The notes under the pieces are model-generated. The model was not told the origin of the DNA. It saw nothing but the letters and a program-made list of their open reading frames with translations, and searched no databases. This document shows, piece after piece, positions 59,919 through 64,000 of a stretch of DNA of 64,000 nt (the stretch's first letter is position 1; the number at the start of each line of letters is the position of its first letter). This DNA comes from Rubellimicrobium arenae (GTDB lineage Bacteria > Pseudomonadota > Alphaproteobacteria > Rhodobacterales > Rhodobacteraceae). The stretch covers positions 1 to 64,000 of the forward strand of contig NZ_JAFMST010000001.1 of the NCBI RefSeq assembly GCF_017916275.1, in the 5' to 3' direction. The position numbers and the translations under genes are program-made.

Positions 59919-60551
59919 TCAGGGCGCGCCGCCGCGCCACTCGGAGCGAATCCGCTCCCGGTGCCGCGCGAAGTAGGCCAGGAGGACGACGGCCGGACCC
60001 GCTTCGATCGAGCCATCATCAAGACGCGCGATGGCATCAAGGGCCGGCAGGACCTCTGCCCGGATGTCCTCGTGCTCCTCCTCAAGGCCGAACTGGCCGC
60101 CCGCAGCTGAAAGGTCGGCCTCCGCCACGAAGGTCTCGATGTACTCGGACGAGCCGCCGGGCGAAGGCAGGAAGGCGTGGGCGCGTTCGATCCGCCGGAT
60201 CTCGCAACCCGCTTCCTCGATCGCTTCGCGGACGGCGACGTCCTGCCCCGTCTCTCCCGCCTCCACGATACCGGCGATGGCCTGATAAGGCCGGTTCGGC
60301 CGGCCGGCGATATGCGCGCCCACCAGGAACTGGCGGATCAGCAGAACGGTGTCGCTTTCGGGATCGTAGGGCAGGACGGCCGCGGCATTGCCCCTCTCGA
60401 AGACCTCGCGCGTAAGAACCGGGCTCATGTCGCCGGCAAAGGTCCTGTGCCTCAGCTTGAACACGCCCACGCGAAAGACACCGTCGAAGCCGTTCGCCCG
60501 TTCAATGATCTCGACCTCGGTCTTGTTCTCGGAGGCGGGGTCAAGGCTCAT
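59919..60551 (-). CDS. Nudix hydrolase, ADP-ribose pyrophosphatase-like
   Basis: 210 residues. The Nudix box is complete: GIVEAGETGQDVAVREAIEE followed by AG, matching GX5EX7REUXEEXGU. Upstream FAGDMSPVLTREVFERGNAA and VLPYDPESDTVLLIRQF, and FLPSPGGSSEYIETFVAEAD downstream, are typical of NudF-type ADP-ribose/ADP-sugar pyrophosphatases. Start at 60551 with GGAG six bases upstream; an in-frame ATG at 60701 is less likely. Convergent with the Gfo/Idh/MocA gene, 31 bases apart. Confidence 0.92.
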   Translation of the reverse strand: MSLDPASENKTEVEIIERANGFDGVFRVGVFKLRHRTFAGDMSPVLTREVFERGNAAAVLPYDPESDTVLLIRQFLVGAHIAGRPNRPYQAIAGIVEAGETGQDVAVREAIEEAGCEIRRIERAHAFLPSPGGSSEYIETFVAEADLSAAGGQFGLEEEHEDIRAEVLPALDAIARLDDGSIEAGPAVVLLAYFARHRERIRSEWRGGAP

Positions 60552-61012
60552 CGCGATCTCCGATCTGGGAGGATGGTGGGGGACATCGAAACATCCGACG
60601 ACAATGTTAGGCCGCCGTTCCGCGGCTGCTAGGAGAGGCGCCGCATTCGGAGCCGATGGCTTCGGCGTCCGGCATGCGGCCGGACGGCGCATTGCTGCCA
60701 CCTAGTCGTTCCCGTTCGTCGATCTGGGACCGACCATGCGTATGGACAGCACAGTGGACGTGCAAGCACCTCGGTCGAGCGCGGGCCGGGCTGGTCCGCG
60801 GCGGCGGACGCCTATGCCGGCAGCCCCGCGCACCCCTCTCGCCGACCTCATCAAGACCGTTGACCCCGGCAATTGTCGGCAATAGGTTTTGCCAAAGAGC
60901 TTCGCCTGCAATAGCCATTACCCGGAGGACGTCCCTTGCTTGCAGGGGCTCCAACAGGTGCTGCGTGCCTATGCCGGACGAAAGCTCGTGTCAGCGATGA
61001 AGGGAGGCATCG
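60552..61012. promoter_or_regulatory. divergent intergenic region upstream of PhyH-sugar ABC operon
   Basis: No gene recognised. It contains the promoter/palindrome at 60860-60888 described separately and presumably the Nudix promoter on its left side. Confidence 0.45.
60860..60888 (+). promoter_or_regulatory. candidate promoter with palindrome in the spacer
   Basis: TTGACC (60860-60865), 17 bases, TAGGTT (60883-60888). The near-perfect palindrome CCGGCAATTGTCGG (60866-60879) sits in the spacer, and GGCAAT occurs again just after it. This fits a repressor-controlled promoter for the operon starting at 61013. Confidence 0.5.
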
Positions 61013-62122
61013 GTGAAGGACTTTGTATCTGGAGTGGATCTCGAGGAATTCCGGGCCCAGGTCGAGACTCAGACGACGCGCGAGCATTGCCCGACAGCCA
61101 TCGCCATCGAGAAGAATATCCCGATCTACGACGGAGCCCGCGTCAGTGAGGCCGTCGCCCCCGAGTGGGCAGGCGTGATCGGACAGGGGCCAGGCGTGTT
61201 CGTCATCAAGCGCGCCTTTGCGGACCTCGATGCGATCGATGCTGCCTCCGACGCATTTCGCGCGATCATCGCGCATGAGCGCGCCACCGGCGTCGCGGCT
61301 GGCGATCACTTCGCCAAGGCAGGGGCCAACGACCGGATCTGGAACAGCCTGCAGAAGCTCTGCCTGCACGATCCCGCGGTCTATGTCCGCTACATGGCGA
61401 ACCCGGTGATCGACATCGCCTGCCGCGCCTGGCTTGGGCCCGGATACCAATTGGCGACACAGGTGAACCAGGTGCGGCCGGGCGGAAAGGCCCAGGCGCC
61501 TCACCGCGACTATCACCTTGGGTTTATGTCGCCCGGGCAGATGGCCGAATATCCCGAGCATATCCATGCCACGGGACCGACCCTGATCCTCCAGGGAGGG
61601 GTCGCCCACTGCGACATGCCTGTGGAAAGCGGAACGACGAAGCTGCTCCCGCATTCGCAGCGCTACCTGCCGGGCTATGTCGCCGCCACCCGGCCCGAGT
61701 TCCGGGACTACTTCGAGGAGCACTGCGTCCAGCTTCCCCTGGAGAAGGGGGACGCGATCTTCTTCTCGCCGGCGCTGTTCCATGCGGCGGGCGAGAACAG
61801 GACCCAGGACGTCGTACGGATGGTGAACCTGATCCAGACGGCCTCGGCCTTTGCGCGCCACATGGAGAACATCGACCGGACCGCAATGTCCCGGGCGATC
61901 TATCCCCATCTGGCGGCACTCTCGGCCGAGGGGCGGCGCGCGGTCATCGCCGCGACGGCAGACGGCTATCCCTTTCCGACGAATCTCGACACCGATCCGC
62001 CGATCAGCGGCCTGGCTCCGGAAACGCAGCAGGACCTGCTGGCACGGGCGGTCAGCGAAGGTTGGGACCAGTCCAGGTTCGATGCGGCGCTGGATGCGCA
62101 GGAGGCCAAGCGCCGCCCATAA
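61013..62122 (+). CDS. phytanoyl-CoA dioxygenase (PhyH) family protein
   Basis: 369 residues, GTG start with GAAGGGAGG upstream. The non-haem iron/2-oxoglutarate motif is visible: APHRDYHLGF (HxD) and, about 100 residues later, FFSPALFHAAGENRTQDVVR with the distal His and the Arg that binds 2-oxoglutarate. IHATGPTLILQGGVAHCDMP and SGTTKLLPHSQRYLPGY lie between, as in PhyH enzymes. Such enzymes hydroxylate diverse small molecules. It precedes a sugar binding protein and permease, so the substrate may be the transported compound. Confidence 0.88.
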   Translation: MKDFVSGVDLEEFRAQVETQTTREHCPTAIAIEKNIPIYDGARVSEAVAPEWAGVIGQGPGVFVIKRAFADLDAIDAASDAFRAIIAHERATGVAAGDHFAKAGANDRIWNSLQKLCLHDPAVYVRYMANPVIDIACRAWLGPGYQLATQVNQVRPGGKAQAPHRDYHLGFMSPGQMAEYPEHIHATGPTLILQGGVAHCDMPVESGTTKLLPHSQRYLPGYVAATRPEFRDYFEEHCVQLPLEKGDAIFFSPALFHAAGENRTQDVVRMVNLIQTASAFARHMENIDRTAMSRAIYPHLAALSAEGRRAVIAATADGYPFPTNLDTDPPISGLAPETQQDLLARAVSEGWDQSRFDAALDAQEAKRRP

Positions 62123-62140
62123 CGCAGGGACCAGGGGATC

Positions 62141-62157
62141 CGCCAAGCCGTTTGGCG
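62141..62157 (+). other. small hairpin between PhyH and binding-protein genes
   Basis: CGCCAA (62141-62146) and TTGGCG (62152-62157) with a 5-base loop. Weak; might be a processing or attenuation site. Confidence 0.3.
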
Positions 62158-62193
62158 AAGACAACGGGCAACAATAAAGGGGAGGACTAACAA

Positions 62194-63138
62194 ATGAAAT
62201 CCATGCTGAGATCGGTTGCGGCCGCGGCGGTCCTGACGATGGCTGCGCTGTCGGGCGCAGCCCATGCCGAAGGCGAGCAATTCGTCTGGATCAGCCACGG
62301 GCCGGACAGCGACAGCTGGTTCAACGTGATCAAGAACGCCATCCAGATCACGAACGAACAACTTGGCGTCACGACCGAGTACCGCAATCCGCCGACCGGC
62401 GACCTTGCCGACATGGCGAGGATCGTGCAGCAGGCCTCGGCCGCCGGCGTGGACGGCATCATCGTCACGATCGCGGATTTCGACGTGCTGAAAGGGCCGA
62501 TCGAGGATGCCGTCGCCAAGGGCATCCCGGTCGTGACCGTGAACTCGGGCACGGTCGAGCAGAGCAAGGAACTTGGCGCGCTGCTGCACGTGGGCCAGCC
62601 GGAGTACGAGGCGGGGCTGGGCGCGGGCGAGCGGGCCAAGGCTGAAGGCATCACGTCCTTCCTTTGCGTGAACCACTTCATCAGCAACCCGGTCTCGGTT
62701 GAGCGGTGCCGCGGCTTTGCCGATGGGATCGGGGTGGAGCTGGGCAACCAGATGATCGACTCCGGGATCGACCCGTCGGAGGTGCAGAACAAGGTCATGG
62801 CCTACCTGACCGCCAACCCGGACACGGGGGCGATCCTGACGCTTGGCCCAAATTCGGCCGAGCCGACGATCCGCGCCGTCAAGGAGCTTGGCCTCGACGG
62901 CGAGATCTACTTCGGGACCTTTGACCTGTCGGCCGAGATTTCGGCGGCCATCAAGGACGGCACGATCGACTTCGCGATCGACCAGCAGCCCTTCCTTCAG
63001 GGATCGATCCCCATCGAGGTGCTGACGGCCTATGTCCGCTACGGCGTCGCGCCCGCGAACTCGATCTTCACCGGCCCCGGCTTCGTGACCAGCGAGAACA
63101 TCGAGATGGTGGAATCGCTCGCCGGCCAGTTCCGCTGA
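62194..63138 (+). CDS. sugar ABC transporter substrate-binding protein, RbsB-type
   Basis: 314 residues. Sec signal peptide (SVAAAAVLTMAALSGAAHA-like hydrophobic run, cleavage near AHA/EGEQ). EQFVWISHGPDSDSWFNVIK starts the mature protein, with DLADMARIVQQASAAGVDGI, GIPVVTVNSGT and DFAIDQQPFLQGSIPIEVLT as expected for periplasmic-binding-protein-1 sugar receptors. GGGGAGG precedes the ATG. The next gene is a permease. Ligand unknown; the upstream isomerase/dehydrogenase pair suggests a cyclitol or modified sugar. Confidence 0.9.
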   Translation: MKSMLRSVAAAAVLTMAALSGAAHAEGEQFVWISHGPDSDSWFNVIKNAIQITNEQLGVTTEYRNPPTGDLADMARIVQQASAAGVDGIIVTIADFDVLKGPIEDAVAKGIPVVTVNSGTVEQSKELGALLHVGQPEYEAGLGAGERAKAEGITSFLCVNHFISNPVSVERCRGFADGIGVELGNQMIDSGIDPSEVQNKVMAYLTANPDTGAILTLGPNSAEPTIRAVKELGLDGEIYFGTFDLSAEISAAIKDGTIDFAIDQQPFLQGSIPIEVLTAYVRYGVAPANSIFTGPGFVTSENIEMVESLAGQFR

Positions 63139-63147
63139 TCCGCCTGC

Positions 63148-63174
63148 GGCCGGGACGCTGTCCGCGTCCCGGCC
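63148..63174 (+). other. intercistronic hairpin after binding-protein gene
   Basis: GGCCGGGACGC (63148-63158) and GCGTCCCGGCC (63164-63174) form a perfect 11-base stem with a 5-base loop, 10 bases after the receptor stop and 25 bases before the permease start. Confidence 0.7.
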
Positions 63175-63199
63175 CATTCTGCCCTTTGAGGATAATCTC

Positions 63200-64000
63200 A
63201 TGACCGACGCAGCCAACGCTGCGCCCGACGAGCGCATCAAATCGGTCTCGCCCTTGCGGCGCGCCCTGATCCGGCCCGAGCTGGGGGGGATCTGCGGCAC
63301 CATTCTCGTCTTCATCCTTTTCGGTGCGATTGCCGGCAACTCCGGCATGTTCGCGGCCGAGGGAATCCTGAACTGGACCGTGGTGTCCGCGCAGTTCATG
63401 ATCATCGCCGTGGGCGCCTGTCTCCTGATGATCGCGGGCGAGTTCGATCTGTCGGTCGGATCGATGATCGGCTTTTCGGGCGCCGTGATGGCCATCCTGT
63501 CGGTGTATCTGGGCTGGCCGCTTTGGGCTGCGATCCTGTTCACCTTCGCGCTGTGCATGGCGATCGGTGCGCTGAACGGCTGGCTGGTCATCCGCACCGG
63601 GCTGCCCTCGTTCATCGTCACGCTGGCCTTCCTGTACGTCCTCCGTGGCCTGACCATCTGGGGGTCGGTCTACTTCACGCGCCAGACCATCATCAGCGGC
63701 GTGACCGAGCGGGCCGAGGGGGACTGGCTGGCTCCGGTCTTCGGGGGGAAGGTGCTGACCTCGTTCTTCCAGTGGATGGGAGAGAACGGCTGGATCGCCA
63801 CCTTCGCCCGAGGGAGCCGGGCGGGCCAGCCCGTCGTGGACGGCATCCCGATGCTGGTGGTCTGGGCCCTTGCGCTCGTGATCTTCGGGCACTGGCTCCT
63901 CACGCGCACCAAGTTCGGCAACTGGATCTTCGCGTCGGGCGGGGACGAGCAGGCTGCGCGCTACGTCGGCGTGCCGGTGAACCGGGTGAAGATCCTGATG
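63200..64000 (+). CDS. sugar ABC transporter permease, RbsC-type (3' end outside window)
   Basis: The frame opens at ATG 63200 after GAGGAT and stays open to the window end: 267 residues without a stop. The first helix is GGICGTILVFILFGAIAGNSG, interrupted only by charged flanks. SAQFMIIAVGACLLMIAGEFDLSV is the conserved early region, and RTGLPSFIVTLAFLYVLRGL a later one. An insertion of about 50 residues (RAEGDWLAPVFGGKVLTSFF onward) is longer than in RbsC. It pairs with the receptor just upstream; an ATPase should follow beyond the window. Confidence 0.9.
   Translation, partial: MTDAANAAPDERIKSVSPLRRALIRPELGGICGTILVFILFGAIAGNSGMFAAEGILNWTVVSAQFMIIAVGACLLMIAGEFDLSVGSMIGFSGAVMAILSVYLGWPLWAAILFTFALCMAIGALNGWLVIRTGLPSFIVTLAFLYVLRGLTIWGSVYFTRQTIISGVTERAEGDWLAPVFGGKVLTSFFQWMGENGWIATFARGSRAGQPVVDGIPMLVVWALALVIFGHWLLTRTKFGNWIFASGGDEQAARYVGVPVNRVKILM

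Noticed and set aside
1-64000. Search for tRNA, rRNA, CRISPR arrays, insertion sequences and phage genes
   Set aside because: No tRNA-like arm set, no rRNA sequence, no spaced direct repeats and no transposase or integrase motifs were found by reading; a covariance-model and repeat search would be needed to exclude them fully.

Overview
The window is GC-rich DNA (codon third positions almost all G or C) with tightly packed, often overlapping genes. Its mix of binding-protein-dependent ABC transporters, sugar dehydrogenases, a DUF2934 protein and a class of PPK2 kinase suggests an alphaproteobacterium, probably of the Rhodobacterales (a Rubellimicrobium/Paracoccaceae-type genome). That placement is inferred from gene content and style; no rRNA or other phylogenetic marker lies in the window. 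I see no tRNA, rRNA, CRISPR array, insertion sequence, phage gene or replication origin. The window looks like a catabolic accessory region of a chromosome or large replicon.

Layout. 1-315: end of an SDR oxidoreductase. 674-766: a 30-residue small ORF. 1031-6519: complete peptide-type ABC operon (binding protein, two permeases, two ATPases) ending in a hairpin. 6589-8343 (minus): zinc alcohol dehydrogenase plus a small membrane protein. 8588-11904 (minus): oligopeptidase B and a nitroreductase. 12201-20723: an eight-gene operon with a hydantoin-type racemase, a PotABCD-like transporter, a hydantoinase/oxoprolinase-like protein and two tandem DUF917 proteins, met tail to tail by a MalT-like LuxR regulator (20720-23368) and a membrane dipeptidase (23519-24649). 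25222-26163: an orphan choline-type binding protein.

26258-40336 is a large divergon. The minus arm is GntR regulator, UxaA-type dehydratase, GMC oxidoreductase, SDR and glycerol-dehydrogenase-like protein. The plus arm is iron alcohol dehydrogenase, a ribose-type ABC transporter, an L-fucose-dehydrogenase-like aldo/keto reductase, a FucU mutarotase and a fuconolactonase-like amidohydrolase. Together they read as uptake and non-phosphorylative oxidation of L-fucose, D-arabinose or a similar sugar. Two copies of an AT-rich operator flank the predicted divergent promoters.

40408-43850 holds a DUF2934 protein, a secreted-looking beta-helix protein and a DUF72 protein. 43997-45001 is an orphan ferric-iron binding protein. 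45432-53358 is a second divergon: a sugar ABC transporter with a GH172 (DUF2961) alpha-furanosidase on the minus strand, and a two-part ADP-ribosylglycohydrolase-fold protein on the plus strand, separated by paired GntR-like operators. Then come an MBL hydrolase, PPK2, a GNAT acetyltransferase, a hypothetical protein, an IolE-like isomerase with a Gfo/Idh/MocA dehydrogenase, a Nudix hydrolase, and an operon of a PhyH dioxygenase, a sugar binding protein and a permease cut by the window end.

The parts most worth follow-up are: the GH172/ARH furanoside divergon and its possible metabolic link to the arabinose/fucose divergon; the racemase-HyuA-DUF917 operon, which looks like a catabolic route for a hydantoin-like compound; and a recurrent perfect hairpin immediately after four of the five binding-protein genes that lead further transporter genes.
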